DNA from: Mytilinidion resinicola
Lineage: Eukaryota; Ascomycota; Dothideomycetes; Mytilinidiales; Mytilinidiaceae
Assembly (NCBI RefSeq): GCF_010093595.1
Contig: NW_022985443.1
Span: 212,688-276,687 of the forward strand
Direction: 5' to 3'
Length of the DNA: 64,000 nucleotides
Within the stretch, counting starts at the first letter, position 1. Each line of letters begins with the position of its first letter. The translations under genes were made by a program, and so were the position numbers. Positions 45,916 to 59,241 of the stretch are shown in pieces. Below the pieces are notes generated by a model. That model searched no databases, had not been told where the DNA came from, and saw only the letters and a program-made list of their open reading frames with translations.

Positions 45916-47599
45916 TCATTTCGGTGCAGCATAGTACGCCTGCACGACGGCTGCAACAAGCTGGAAAATACTCAAAACGATAGAAATCCCACCCACCCAC
46001 AACACAGCCCAAAACGTGTACCATTGCAACGGGTTCCTCCGATCCCACCACAGATCTCTAACTCGACTCGGCTGCTGCCTCAGGTTATACTGCTGCAACG
46101 CCAGGAGACGGGGTCCGAAATACGGGAAGTCGTCTCGAGAGGAATAGGTGTCGGACTCGATGGGAATGTTGTCGAGGTCGAGGTTGGAGGCTGGTAATAG
46201 TTCGGCTGGGATCCTAGGCTTCGTGAAGCGGCGGAGGAAGCGGGATTGTGTGGTTGAGGTGCTGCAGATGGTGGGGAGGAATGGGTCGATGTCATCGGAA
46301 GACTTTTTGAGCTGTTCGACGAGATCTAACGACAGGGCTCGGGAGCGTGAGGACTGGCCGAAGAGTAGACGGTATGAGAGTAGTACCTCGCGGTGGAGGG
46401 ATGAGTTGTCCTGGTCAAAGCTGTCTGTATAATAATTTGAGGGGAAAAGTTCAGATGAAACCCTTGCAGCAGATTAGTAGAGTGACCAAGCTTGGGCTTT
46501 GGGGATTATGAACTGGGCTCACTGCTGAAGAACTTTGATTTCCTGTGTCCGTAGAATGCTACTAACGCAGAACGTTGGCAAGCAGAACACGGAAAGTGTT
46601 CGGGATTGTCGATCGAAAGCAAGATGAGATGTCAGGTCCTCGACCCACTTCACCCGCACCCGACTTATTGTATACAGCGAGAAGAAGTTGACACACGATT
46701 CGTGAAGCGTATCTGTATCTGTGGCTCCAGCTGCTGTTCCAACATGCCCAAAATCCCTAAATGTACCCCTCAAACTACGGAAGAGCTTTGTGATGGGCCG
46801 TCTGACAGTTTGGCTAAGGGAGATCTTGGAAGGATCATCTGCCCTGCTGACTCCTTTCGCGCGGAAAGACAAGTGTCGATTGTTTCCCGTCGACTTATTG
46901 GTCTGATACAGCTCCAGGTCCGGATCTAGCGTCATGGATGTCCAGCAAAGTACTGCAAAGATTGCAATAAGAGTGCAGTCCTTCTCGGAATCACTGAATT
47001 CGGCTGATCTGGGTTTGATCAAATGCTGGTAGATGTTCTCCATACTTACACTTTCATCCGCTTGTAGAGTCTGAAACCCTCGGAGCACTGCGAGGCACCA
47101 GTGCCAGCCTTCAAGAGCTTCCGTTGGCTTCTCTTGCTTCAAGATTTTCCAGATGACGTTGAAGTCCTCGCGTAGTAAGACTTCAAACTTTTTCTCCAAC
47201 CGACTGCAGACAACATGTATTCCTGGCCAATGTTGTGCGTGTGTATTCCCGAGCCCAAAGAGCAGTGCCATCGCTTGGAGACGGATATCCAAAGGCATAC
47301 TCTCAGTGACTAGAAACTGTTATTAGTTTTGTTTTGATCACTTCTGAGCAACTGACACTTCGACGACTTACCTGCTTTACGTTTCAGGGAAGGCAGGCTA
47401 AAAGATCGCTACGGGAACTGTATTTAGTGTATGGCAAAGACGCAAATCACATCACAGATATAGAAAAGCTCACATGTGTGGTATCTGTGGAACGTTGCCA
47501 TACTGTCGACCAAGACCTCGGTTTCGACACGTCGCCTTCTGCAGGGAGGCCTACATCCTCCTGAGCTTCGAGATTGTTCAGATCTGAATGAAAAGACAT
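45916..47599 (-). CDS. Uncharacterised fungal protein with C-terminal membrane segment
   Basis: Exons 47599-47474, 47408-47372 (37 nt), 47309-46523 and 46420-45916 give 484 residues. All phases fit; the second exon is tiny and its acceptor (CGTAG) is the least certain. The N-terminus is acidic (MSFHSDLNNLEAQEDVG). A helical region follows (SMPLDIRLQAMALLFGLGNT). The C-terminal block PSRVRDLWWDRRNPLQWYTF runs into a hydrophobic stretch (AVLWVGGISIVLSIFQLVAA). This WWDRRNPLQWYTFWA pattern recurs in uncharacterised membrane proteins of moulds. Function unknown. Confidence 0.75.
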
Positions 47600-48483
47600 G
47601 CCGGTAAGGGACCAGATATATATGGGTCGTGATTACGAATGCAACAAATACAGTTGATGACCTCTGCACCAGACTCTTGAATGCAAATCAGAGATATCCA
47701 ATTCAACCTTGGGTGAGCAATAGCTAAGGACAGGACGCAGAACTCGCACTAATTAAACTGAGCTGGGATTACAGTGGCTATGTTCAAGGGCTAGCTATCC
47801 AGATGCGTTTCTCGTGTTTGTGGTTGAGCGGCAAAGCTTCCCAAGTTCCCTGTGGCTGCCGAAAAGCCAATTGCCACCTTGCAATTGGCGAGTAGCTGTT
47901 GGATGAGAGCTTCTCCGGGCGCAAAGGACCCTTGGACGGCGACCGGCTCGTACACGCTGAAACAGCCCTGGAGTAAGCGCTGCCAAGTCGTCACTCCTTA
48001 CCGTATCAAGACAGGATGTGCGGCACGGGATCGATGCAAGGCTACCTCCGACAATACACAGTAGATTGCCTCGGGAACCTTCGGTACTTGCTGCCACAGA
48101 CCATCTCGAGGCTCCGCACTTGTGATTGGCACCCAGCCGCCGTCATTGCTTGCGACGATCTTGATCATCAGTATCGAACAGTAACTTTCATAAAGCTAAG
48201 AACTTGCCGCCTTAGCGCAGGTTGGCCCTCTGATTGTAGCCTCTGGCCGAGAAGAGACACCTGTCTGGGTGTGCCTAGATTGCGGTGTCAAAAAGACGCA
48301 ACGCCACGCTGGCCGGTTCCCACGGCTGCAGGCGCCCAGCTGTGACATGCACACGCTGGGCTTGGCATGGCGGCCGCCCGGGCGCGTCCCGACCCGAGCT
48401 CTAGTTCCCGTCGTTACCAACGAAAGCAATCAGGCTAGCAGAGACTATGCATTTTATGGCTAGACTGGCGCCTGGGCACCAAC
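47600..48483. promoter_or_regulatory. Divergent intergenic region
   Basis: About 880 bases between the membrane protein (minus) and dipeptidyl peptidase III (plus). It becomes GC-rich at 48330-48420. No gene is supported. Confidence 0.4.
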
Positions 48484-51007
48484 ATGGGCCGCGCGCATAG
48501 CCCCTCTTCCACACCGATCATATCAGCCTCATTCTCTAACAGCTTACGCCTCCACCCTGGAAGCGTTGAGGTGAACGCTTCAGCGTTCTCCTCGAACCTT
48601 CTTACTCTCCTTTCGCAAACGTTTCCGAATTCCAGGCCCTCAAACGCCATGTCTTCCACCGAGAGCTCCCACACGCCGCCTCCCGGCGCTACGATCCATC
48701 AGCTTGTCATCAAGCCGATTTTCGATGCTCTCGAGCTGCGTGAGAAGTTCTATGCGCATTATCTTGCACGAGCAGCGTGGCATGGAAGCAGAATTATCAT
48801 GCGGCAGGTGTCACCAGAAAGCCCAGACATTTTCGACTTCATCATGGACCTCCATCATGCTTGCGGCGGAAAATGGGACACCTTGGTAACACAATGCAAG
48901 ATCACCTCTGAAGAGCTCGCATCCTTTCTGGAGTATGCTGCTATGTTTCTCTGCAATTTGGGTAACTTCTATGTATGTTCGGCGAGCTGTTATTGGTACC
49001 AGCGCTGATTTTGAATAGGGCGAAGGCGATCAAAAGTTTATTCCCGACTTAACTGTCGAAGCTCTGCAAAAGATTGCAGATATCTCCCCAAAAACGAAGG
49101 TTGGCCTGGAGAAGATCAGAGGTCCATTGCTGGCAGTCCCACCATTCAGCCTTGGATATCCCAGCAAGAACGCGCAGTCGAGCTATTATCCTAGTACTGA
49201 ACTCATTTCGGAAGAGGAGATTGCCAAGGTGTCGGAGGCCATGAGCAAATACTCCATTGGGCCGGAGAATACTCGAATTCGGAAACTGGTCAAGGATGGC
49301 AAGCCCGTCTACCAGCTGTTGCAAGCTTCTGCGGAGACTGGTGTTCCCACGAACAATCTACACAAACTCGCAAATGACATATTTCTAGTTAGAGGCGATC
49401 ACTCCGAAGAGTTATCAGAAGTCTGCGCGGCTCTGACAAAGGCAAAGGAGTATGCAGGCAACAGCAAGCAGGCCCAGTTCTTGGCCCATTACATCGAATG
49501 CTTTCTCACTGGTAGCTTAGAAGCTTTCCAGGAGTCGCAAAAAGCATGGGTGACGGATGTGTCTACAAGAGTAGAGAATTTGATTGGGTTCATCGAGCCT
49601 TACCGTGACCCGGCTGGGATTAGATCGGAGTGGGAGGCTATGATAGGAATCGCCGATCCGAATGAGACTTCGAAATTGAAGCACTTTGTCGAAAGCTCAA
49701 CTCTTTTCATTCGACAACTCCCATGGGCAGTCCAGGATGTGAATGACGGGAAAGGACCATTCGAGAAGAGTCTGTTTGAAGCTCCCGACTTCACCAGCGT
49801 CCACGGTTAGCTGCTCCTCGGTCCCCAAAGCAAGTATGGAGACAAGCTAAATCTCCTAGCGCTCGCCGTATGCGGCAGCGTCGTCTTCGAAGCCGCCAAT
49901 CTTCCAAACGTAAGTTTTGAGAAGGTATCCCGGATGGAAAGAGACTGATGATTGACCGAGTACGAATACATCCGAGAAACCTGCGGCTTCAAGAACATCG
50001 TTCTCGCGAATCGTCTTAGCGTCAACAATAACCCCAATCTACCATGCCACTGGGTCGATCCATCAGAGCTAAAGCATTTCAAGAGCAGCACGCACATTGT
50101 CAGATTCATCACTACGGCAATTCACGAGCTGCTTGGTCACGGAACTGGTAAACTCCTTAGTGAAAACAACTCGGGAAATTACAACTTCGACAAGCAGAAC
50201 CCGCCGATCAGTCCCCTAAACAAGAAAGCTGTAACGTCGTACTATTTGCCCGGCCAGACGTGGACCAGCGTCTTTGGGAAGCTGGCGGGAACGGTGGAGG
50301 AATGTCGTGCCATTCTGGTTTCAGAGTACCTCATGGATAACAAGGAGTTGTTGGGTATTTTCGGATACACTGACACCAGTGAAATCACAGCTGACGACCG
50401 TGAGTTGTAACACGATTGATGTACGCAACTTACTGACCCCTTTGATTTCAGTTCTCTATACCACCTATCTCAATATTGGTGTCGACGGTCTTCAAGCACT
50501 CGAACATTACAACTTCAAAGATAAGGTTTGGGGCCAAGTCCACCACCAGGTATGCATACCTACCTATGCCCTTACACTTGTTCATATTATGAATTCTTAG
50601 AAAACCTAATTCCTGCCTAGGCCCACTTCTCTATTCTCAAATACCTCCTCGAAGCCGGTGCCGGCGTCATCCACATCGACCACGACCCCTCCAAATCCAC
50701 CCTCACCGTCCACATCGACCGTAACAAGATCCTCTCTCACGGCAAACCCGCTCTGGGCCGCTACCTCAGCCGGCTGCATATCTGGCGCTGCACCGCCAAT
50801 GTTTCTTCCTGCAAGCAGCTCTACGAGCCTCTGTGTGCGGTCGATGACATCTACGAGCAGTGGCGACAGATTGTGTGTTCGAAGCCGAATCCAAGGTGGA
50901 AGTTCGTGCAACCGAATACTTTTGATACTGGGGAAACCGTGGAAGTGAAGGTTTATGAGGAGAGCAATGAGGGGATTATTCAGTCGTGGGCTGAGAGAGA
51001 GGTTTGA
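48484..51007 (+). CDS. Dipeptidyl peptidase III (metallopeptidase M49)
   Basis: Six exons, 48484-48972, 49019-49805, 49860-49909 (50 nt), 49961-50399, 50452-50549 and 50621-51007, encode 749 residues. The 50-nt exon is needed to join DFTSVH to NLPNYEYIRETCGFKN. The zinc motif HELLGH is at about 496-501 and the second motif EECRA at about 555, both diagnostic of M49. DPP III removes dipeptides from the N-terminus of short peptides in the cytosol. The N-terminal 55 residues before MSSTESSHTPPP are Ser-rich and basic-poor. Translation may start at that second ATG, which would give about 694 residues, close to the usual length. Confidence 0.93.
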
Positions 51008-51347
51008 TGATTGCGTCGCTTGGGGAGGGACCGTACATTCTCCCTGAGATCAAAGTTAGTGTTTGCTTGCTTGACGTCGGGTCGTGTGCGGACCCGGTTT
51101 TCATGTGGAACCTTCGTAGAAGCTTAAGCTGTCCGTCCGCACCATTACTTATCCTAGTTGGTTGATCTGCTGCTCACTGTTCTAAGCGAAGAAGCAACTA
51201 GATTCATTACCTACTATCGCAACGACTAAATTGTCGAGTGCCAACTATACCGAGGGCCAAAACCATGCTTTGCAGGTATGTCCGGCTACTTTTACCTAAC
51301 ATCCTCTCTGCCTTCCCATCGATTTAGCTAACCCCCTCCGCCACCCC
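51008..51347. other. Intergenic between convergent genes
   Basis: About 340 bases with nothing recognised between dipeptidyl peptidase III and the NLR gene. Confidence 0.5.
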
Positions 51348-54300
51348 TCACCGCCAAAAGATCGGCACCCACTGATCATAATCCTCCTCCCTCCCAGACT
51401 GCGCCGCCTGCGGATCCCTCCTCAATAGATAAAGCTCCGCCTCATCTCTCAACTCACCCGCCTCCTCGCCATCATACGAATCCTGAAACAGCGCTTCGGA
51501 CAACTTGAACAAGCCCCGCGCGTGCTCGACGGGCATGACGTTCGCATGGAACTTTGTAATTTCGAGGGAGTCACGGAGGTGTTTGCTAAGGAGCAGATGA
51601 TTTAGTCAAACAGATTTGTTGGCTGGTGGGAGGGAAGAAGAAGGCGAAAGAGAAGAAAAGAGGTCACATACACAGCCGCCTCCACCTTCCCCTGATCAAG
51701 ACAAACCACTCCCGTCTTGTATATGCACCCCGCATTAAACGGATGCAATCTCGTCTGATCCCCCTTGAACCACAGATTCTGCGCCTCAATGAAACTTGCT
51801 TCCGCCGCTTCGGGTCTGTTCCGACGTCGTTCGAGGATTCCCAGGACGAAGTATGTGCTACAAAACCGGATCAACAAGGCAAGTCTTCTAGAAATAAGAC
51901 ATTGCATGAGAAAAAAAAAGATTACTTACTATGCGAGCATAGCCCAGTTAAGTGCTTTCTCCTTTTTGAACTCAGTGATTGAGATATCTAGCAATGCTTG
52001 TGCCTTGTCATATTGACCAAGATGTACAAGACATCTCGCCATATTCTTCTTTGTCACGGTTGGCCAATCGGCCTCCCTCCCCTCTTTGACGTTCCAAGCA
52101 ATCCAGGTATCCCTCGACTTTTCGAACCATGTCAGTGCCGTCTCATGATCGTTGGCCGTGTTATAATTGTATGCCAGGTTCTGCTCGAAGCCGCCAAGAA
52201 GTCCGCCTTTCAACGGATTTTCTTGTAATCGCATATTGTAACCCTTGGTGTTGAGCTCGATTGCCTTTTGCACCTTCCCTGTGCTCTCGTACATGCTGGC
52301 TTGATGTGACAATGTCGAAGCCGCAATGTCAGTAGCCTGTTCTTCGTTGTCTAGTGTTTTCACGGCCTGGAGATTCACTTCACAAACGTCCTCGAGATCT
52401 GTGAGCGCGTTGATCTCGTAGAGATATCTAGGCTTGGGTTAGTACGTAGCTTTTAAGTCGCCATAAAATATGAATTGTCCATTCCTACCTCTGACAGTCT
52501 TTCAGGAGCTCGCAGAACAGCGGTCCCGCCTTGAAGTTTTTCACGAGTCTCCGCTCTTCCTTGAAATTGTCTTTTAAACTGAGAACGTGTTGAAGGCAAC
52601 GATTGCACTGCGTCCACTGTTGATAGAATTGGTTCTTATTAGTCTCATCTGACTGCTTGGGAAAAGCGTGATACACAAGCGCAACTGCGTTATCGAAGGC
52701 TTTCTGACGCTCTTCGAGAGGCAGATAATATCGGAATTGCGTTTGCACCATTCGATGGCAAGAAAAGACGCGAGCATCTCTGTCCCGTTTGATCAAGGCA
52801 AGGGTCAGGAGTGGTTCTGTTGCATCTGAGAAACTGCGTTCAAAATTAGCTAAGCTCCTTCTTCCAATATGTCAATCATACCTGAACTCGTCGACACAAA
52901 ACGCGAGATCTTCTGGGAGATCGTTGTCTTCCTCAATTTCGAAGAGCAGCTGCGGAATGTTCTCCGATACCAAAAATGAAGCAATTCCTAGGAATGTCCG
53001 GCTATCTTTCTCCAAAGTAGCGAAGGAGAAATCCCACACAGCCTGCAGCTCAGTTTGGTGAGCCCTCTTTGGATTCTTCAGGTAGATTCGCATGAATTCG
53101 GCGATGGACCAAGACCGTCGATGAATCAGACCAGCCATGTGTGAGATTCCCAACGCGTGACCACTCAATTTCTTGGAAAGCTCGGTTGCCGAGTCTCCCT
53201 CCGCTTGGATATCGCTGCCGATGTTGCGTTTCAATAGGAATAGAAGAAACTCAGAACCAGTTTTTGCATCCCATGAGGTTATTTCCAATCCTGACGTAGC
53301 AGGCTCATATGCTAGAGAATGGTTGCGTGTGGTGATGATTGCCTTTCCATGACTCGCTTCCGGCCAATATGGCATCAATAAGTCGGCCTTCTCGACATTG
53401 TCGTAAACCACCATCCATTTACAGTCTGTCCAGGTAATTTATTAGACTAGACAAATCTTTAAAGGAGCCCCCCAAGAGTAACCTACCTGTCGATTGAAAC
53501 CAATTCTGGACAAGAATCAAGTTCTCGTCGTGTAAATTGGGTTGTGCTCCCGGCAATTTTAGCCGCATTGCTATGTCTGTGAAGCTCTGTCGCAAAGATG
53601 CTGTTTTCTCGCCATAGACCCAGAACACAGCGTCATACTCATTCTCTTCGATCTTCCTCTCAATGTATCTTGCCGCTATGGAACTTTTGCCGATACCACC
53701 CAGACCAAACAAAGCTATAGATCGGAAAGAGGTATTTGATCCCGCCCGGCCTAGGACCTGATCTATCTTCACGAAAGTGTCGACTCTGTTGAAGAAGCGA
53801 GATGACTTTTTGGTTGGCAGTATCATGCAACGAAATTGCTGTGTGAGTGTAGCTATATCCGAGGAACTGTTTTGATCTAGCCCAGAGGGGCGCGCAGCAA
53901 CCAGATTTTCGATCCGCGCTATCGTTTCGATGAGCTCCTGATTTGTAGCAATGAACCGGCGTTGAAGCAGTAGCCAGGGGTCATCTTGTCCGTAACGATC
54001 ATCTCGGTCGTCCCGTCTGTCTGGACCATCGATATCAGTTTAACAAAGTAGCAGCTCAATGTTTTAGTGATACTTACTGTACCTCATTTCTTCTTCCTCG
54101 CCACGCATATACTTGACCGCGCTTGTGAAAAATTCAACTAGCTGAATCTGAATGTCGAAGCATGCTTCTTTTATTTGGTCCAGACTCTCTCGTGCCGCAG
54201 TGTAGTGTACTTTGAAAGCCTCTGCTTTGTAGCCAAGAGACTTTAGCATTCGTGGGATCTTGGAAAGCGCTTGCGGATCTTGCGCAGTGAGCTATTGCGT

Positions 54301-54707
54301 TGTGAGCAAACTAGCAGGAACGGCTGTCGACCACAAACTTACCTTGAGCAGGACTCCGATGATGCCCCAGAAATAATCCGCTTGAATGCCAGGGGCCAAT
54401 TGAGACTCAAAGACTTGGGTAAATTGGTGGAAGTGGCCAAGTGTAGGTTTGATTAAAGCGATTTCATATGGAATCACTTTGCTGGAATCCGTGCCTGCCG
54501 AGTCCAACACATCTTTCTGCACTGAATCCCATGAAGTAATCAATCGCACCTGCTCCAAGTCATCGGGCTCCAATGAATTCTCGCATTGCTCGATGGTTGT
54601 CTTCCAGTGACTGTTGAAGAAGAGTTCCCTGGTGAAAATTGGTCAGTCCTGATGTATCCGGAGAATCTCAGCATTATGATGACAACTTACAGGTCTGAGG
54701 AGTCCAT
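51348..54707 (-). CDS. NB-ARC-TPR NLR protein with N-terminal helical domain
   Basis: Nine exons encode 953 residues: 54707-54691, 54628-54343, 54291-54078, 54020-53487, 53425-52882, 52833-52489, 52427-51930, 51857-51672 and 51585-51348. All junctions are GT-AG and in phase. The N-terminal about 200 residues are helical with a YFWGIIGVLLK stretch resembling DUF7708-type NLR effectors. The NB-ARC P-loop is LFGLGGIGKSS at about 273-283. Walker B is KWMVVYDN, the sensor is KAIITTRN, and the winged-helix end has CHRMVQ. Roughly 300 C-terminal residues form degenerate tetratricopeptide repeats (ANDHETALTWFEKSRDTW, LGQYDKAQALLDISITEF). Fungal NLRs of this layout are presumed non-self sensors. No defect is seen. 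Confidence 0.88.
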
Positions 54708-56125
54708 TGCGCTGATAGAGAAGTGTATACACAGCTTTCCCGGTCTATACAAAGCGGGACGAGAAGAAAGATTCAAGGTTGACGCTCGTTGCTTGGTATG
54801 AGAGATGGAAGGAGGGGCTGCGGCTTATCTTGTTTCGCGGATAGCTGTGCCACCCCGCGGCCCGGCAAGCTGTCGCCTGTGTTCTCTGCAATTCGAAACA
54901 ACTCGAATAGAGTGCTAGACGAAATGTACGGACGGAGCTTTCCAGCGCCGATTCTCAGCCCCCGCCAAAAAAAAACCACGAATATCACCGCATGCAACAA
55001 GTACAAGATGCTGAGCTATAGAGATGGAAAGCAGTATTAATAGGAAACATGTTTAGAGGTGGTAGAGGGTAGATCACTAGAGCTTTTGATTTGGTGGGGG
55101 CTAGAAGTGGGAGTTTGGACTAGTTTTCTGCCTAGCACTAACTATACTCGCTTTGGAAACTCCCCTGTTCTACGGCACAACCGGCCAGGACCGCCAGATC
55201 GCGCGCCGACAACCTTATCACTAGCCAAAACACCATCTCAGCACCGGAGACAGATGCCTATCTGAAGGTGGTTAGGTCCTGCGGCTAGCGATGGACCCTC
55301 ATCGAGTTCATTGGCAAGTAATTGGCCTCTTCTTGCCAACGTTTTCGGTCCTTGTCGTTGGTTGCTTTCTCTCCTCTTTCTAAAGTCGTGTCAACAACAA
55401 AGCTGCGCATTTCACACTAGCGATTTGCAAGCTGTCTTAATGCTCATTTGAAAACTCTTGTACTAATTGGAATATACTAGAGCTATATCCCTAGCCGCAC
55501 GCCGCCGCAGGATTTCCCTCTACGATCCCCATATCTGTCGCGTCAATCGACCCTTTTCACATCCCGTCAGCAATGCTATGCAAGCCGCCGGGGCCCGCTG
55601 AGCAACGGGCCATCAGCCGGCACTATGAGTTCGCCGAGCAGGGCGCCTGCCGGCCAAACGGCCTCGAAATAGGGAGAGGGCGTATACCCTCCGTCGGAAG
55701 GAATGGATGGTGAGTGGCCCCTCTAGGAGGCGTGCAACGCCGCTCTACCAACCGGGGCAACTTGAATGGTGAATGGTGTTGTCTGCGGCAATGCGACGAC
55801 CTCTACCAGGTGACGCCACTGCAAATGGTTGTGGCCAGCCGCGCCCCGCGTGCCTGCAAGAAAACCGGAATGAGAAAGGGGGACAGCACATTCTACTCGG
55901 TGGTGGACGAGGCCGATCCTGGCTCTTAGGATCAGCTTTGTCATCCTGGATCAGTACGTGCGTGCCTTGATCGATCTCTGGAAGCAGCAGGCCTTCGTGT
56001 AGGCTTACGTGACATACATGTAGCACTAGCTATTTTCAAAATGTGGATGAACACATGTAATACGAGGACTAGTATGAACATGAATTCACACAACTACCAG
56101 TGATAAAGACATACAACATCGCCCC
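54708..56125. other. Intergenic, GC-rich around 55.5-55.9 kb, no gene seen
   Basis: This 1.4-kb stretch between two minus-strand genes is the NLR promoter side and the 3' side of the multicopper oxidase. Bases 55560-55930 are GC-rich with several short open frames on both strands but no domain, start context or repeat pair recognised. Confidence 0.4.
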
Positions 56126-58019
56126 TCAATGATACCCCTCATACTCCCCCGGCACCTCCGGCCACTCATCCACCCCATCCAAAATCGCCATCGCCATCCC
56201 GCCCACCAAATGACTCTGAATATGGCAATGCAGCAAAAAAGCCCCCGGATTCACGACATGATACCTCACCGCCAACCACGTCGGCCCCGTCGCCGACGGC
56301 GGCGTCGTGAACGTATCCCTCAGCGGCGGATTCTCAAAATTGAAATTCTCCAGAATATATTTCAGCGCCTCTTCCACGCTGGAGTAGTTAAACACAGTGG
56401 TTCCCGCGCCAATAATGTAGCCTTTGTTGGAATGCTTGTGGATGGGGTGCGGCGGCTGCCCGGGGGTGGTGACGTTGAGGATCAGGTCGACCCAGGTGTT
56501 GTTCTTTGTCGTAATCGTGAGGTTGGAGTGGACGGTGGAGGGGCTTGCGAAGAGGAGCGGGGAGGTATCTTCGAGAGACATGCTGTAGGATGTGCCGTTG
56601 AGAGACCAGAGGTAGCTCGCGCCGGCTGGGACGAGGCCGAGGATGATGGTCTGGTCGACGGTCTTTGCCGGCGAGGAGGCGGGAAACCCTTTTTGTTGGG
56701 CTTGAGAGAAGAAAGCTACGTCGGCTGTTGTGTTGCCGCCGGCCATGTTGGTATATGGGACTGATGCTTTCTGCTGCTTTACGAGCCCGGCGTAGGAGAG
56801 CGTTGCGGTGGTGGACATGATCTGCGCGAGGGCGATGCCGGAGGAGCGGATCTTGTAGTCGCCGGCGGGTTTGTCGAGTTTGGTGAAGACGGAGTAGCGT
56901 TCGCCGTTTTCTAGGGTGATGGCTTCTACTAGGATTGGTTCGACGTAGCGGCCGTCGACGGCATAGATCCAGAGTGGGTGCTCGTCGATGGAGACGGTCA
57001 GGGTTTGAAAGCCTGCCGTCGAGATCATATCGAAGGCGACCCATTCGTTGTCAGCTAGTGAGACTTCAATAACTGCTGTCGAGCCATTGGTAGGCGTGCA
57101 GACTTCAAAAATCTCTTTCGGAAGCGAGCTGATATTCGTGGGAGATTTGCCAGGGAAAAGAGCTATTAGGACTTGAGGTTGAAGGCATCTTTGATACCTT
57201 CGTCAGTACTCTTGTTTAGACAATGAGGAATGTACTCACCCTTTATCGGTGTAATTCAGACCGCCCAGGACTTGCTTCGCAGGCGGGCTCGTAAAAGTCT
57301 GAATATCCTCTCGCGACCAGCAATTGACAAACCCCTTCCTATTGACCAGCAAAGAGTCCACGCACGCTGTCTCAATACCAGCCGCTTGCTCCAGCTCCCA
57401 CGTTTCAGACGAAGTAACATGCCTCCAATCACCAAATATTAACGGCTTCACCTCGGCTTCCGCCTTTACCAAGCTATCGAGATCCTTTTGGGTCTTCGCG
57501 ATCGTACCAAACGATTTAGGTTCTTCCAGACTTGGCTTGATGGTGATAGCTCCGTATAACCCATCATCAATTTGACCACGGCTATGCGCATGATAGAAGT
57601 AGCTGCCGTATTGGTACGCAGTCCAGGTATATGTGAAGCTGCTTCCAGGCAGAATCGGGCGCTGTGATAGTCCAGGAACACCATCTGACCAGGGCGTACC
57701 TATTTGCTCGATGCCTGAATGCATTAGTCCCCATCAGACTGCTTTTGAGGGCCTCCCGTGACTTACCGTGGAAATGAACGGTGGTGTTATATGGCATGTG
57801 ATTATGAACGACGATCTCGACCGCATCACCTTGGTTGATGTTCAGCGTAGGACCCGGAAACTGTCCGTTTACGTGGATCATCTCTCGAGCGAACCCATCA
57901 GGCGAACCGGTCTCCCAAGTTAAGTCGAGGTGGAAGCGAGCCTTCCCAGGGCCGCAATCCTTCCAGTCCTGCTTAGTCCATGCTATAGAGAGGAAACATA
58001 GTAGAATAGACAATATCAT
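56126..58019 (-). CDS. Secreted multicopper oxidase (laccase-like)
   Basis: Exons 58019-57767, 57714-57240 and 57188-56126 encode 596 residues. A signal peptide is seen (MILSILLCFLSIAWT). All four copper-binding segments are present: HFHG, YHAHSRGQ, HPIHKH and HCHIQSH. The type 1 copper Cys is in the last. HCHIQSHL rather than HCHIDWH is typical of ascomycete laccase-like oxidases of the pigment or ascorbate-oxidase type. Introns restore HFHGIEQIGTPW and the region after LNYTDKG. It would oxidise phenols or related substrates with reduction of O2 to water outside the cell. Substrate class cannot be fixed from sequence. Confidence 0.93.
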
Positions 58020-59241
58020 TGTGATTTATAGTGCATGCGACGCGAGAAATAGAGTAGGACAAGAGAAGTGAAAAGGCGGATGTGTTAATGGTACAAGGAG
58101 AGATGGAGAGAACTAAAGCCAAGGAAAAACTCAAAGAGTACTCTGTTGCCTGTAGAAGAGGCGAGAAATGAGGGAAGTGATGTCTAAAGAGAGAAGATCG
58201 CAGACCAAAAAGAGGCCAGGGCCATCATATATGCAGGCGCCCAGCAAACCGTCGCGGGATCGGGAAAGGGGCGAAGTCTGATCTTTGTCGCGTTTTCCCG
58301 AAGGCTTGTAAAGCCAACAAGGAGCAGCAAGGTGACTAACTAGAAAGTTTTCATGGTCTTACAATTTTAAGAGGATCATCGCGAGGCTGAAGGAAGCCAG
58401 TGCAGTCGCCGCAGTAAGTGCGAGGTCGTGAAATCAGCACTAATGTCTAAGCGCTGGATAGTAGAACCCTATCAAGAACAAGTAACTAGCCTCACGTCAG
58501 ACCAGTTGTCAAAAGGCCTTGGAAAGCTTCATTTGGCGAGCATTGACCAGAGTTCCGATTGCGCTTTGTCTTTGTCGTTGTCGCTGTCCCGGAGGTTCCT
58601 GAAGATTGCGAGAGACCAAAGCAACCTAAAGTCCTTCAATGCTTCATGCGCAGCCGGTTAGATTACTTACGCGCAACTTGCATTAATCCTGCGTCGAAAT
58701 CGCTACTCTTGCGGCTTTCGCGTTTTGTGGTCGGGATAAAGCGCAGTAATTCGAGTGCGATGTTGGCTAAAGTGAGAATGTCCCAAGAATTGCTAGCGTC
58801 AGCGTCAGCATGATTGTAGCCAAGAAGAATACGAGCGTAACCCCTTCGGGAAGTTTGACTAAAGAGCATACAAATAGAGTCGAGATAGAAGATTGGCTTA
58901 CTTGCAGCTTCCTAATTTTAATTACTTCGAATAGTTCACGCGAAGGGGAAACACCTGTATGGGCACCTCCCAATCCTGGACGCCATTTTCGTATGAACGC
59001 TGTGTAGCCTACGATCAGATGGTCCAAAATTTTACGAGTAACGGGTGGAAGTGATGATGTAGTATTAGAGATGAAGGTGCGTTACAAAACCCTAGAGGGG
59101 AGCTATAAAGATATGATGTAGCGCTTTCTGTGGACAAGCCTAAGAGGGATAAAAGACATGAAATTTTCACCGCACCAGGAGCTTTTGGGAACAATTGAGC
59201 GACTTCCTCACCAGCCTTACCATTACATTAATCAGCTTTCC
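58020..59241. other. Intergenic, no gene supported
   Basis: About 1.2 kb upstream of the multicopper oxidase and downstream of the hydrolase. A minus-strand frame at 58767-59027 ends in a hydrophobic stretch (LVFFLATIMLTLTLAILGTF) that could be a tiny membrane protein, but start context and splice evidence are absent. Confidence 0.4.

Noticed and set aside
49806..49960. Apparent nonsense codons in dipeptidyl peptidase III
   Set aside because: Two introns flanking a 50-nt exon restore the conserved join to NLPNYEYIRETCGFKN.
55560..55930. GC-rich block with open frames on both strands, considered as a decayed transposon or gene
   Set aside because: No terminal repeats, domain or homologous copy inside the window could be found by eye.
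58767..59027. Possible 86-residue membrane protein
   Set aside because: Only the last part is hydrophobic, the rest lacks gene-like features and no intron or conserved motif supports it.
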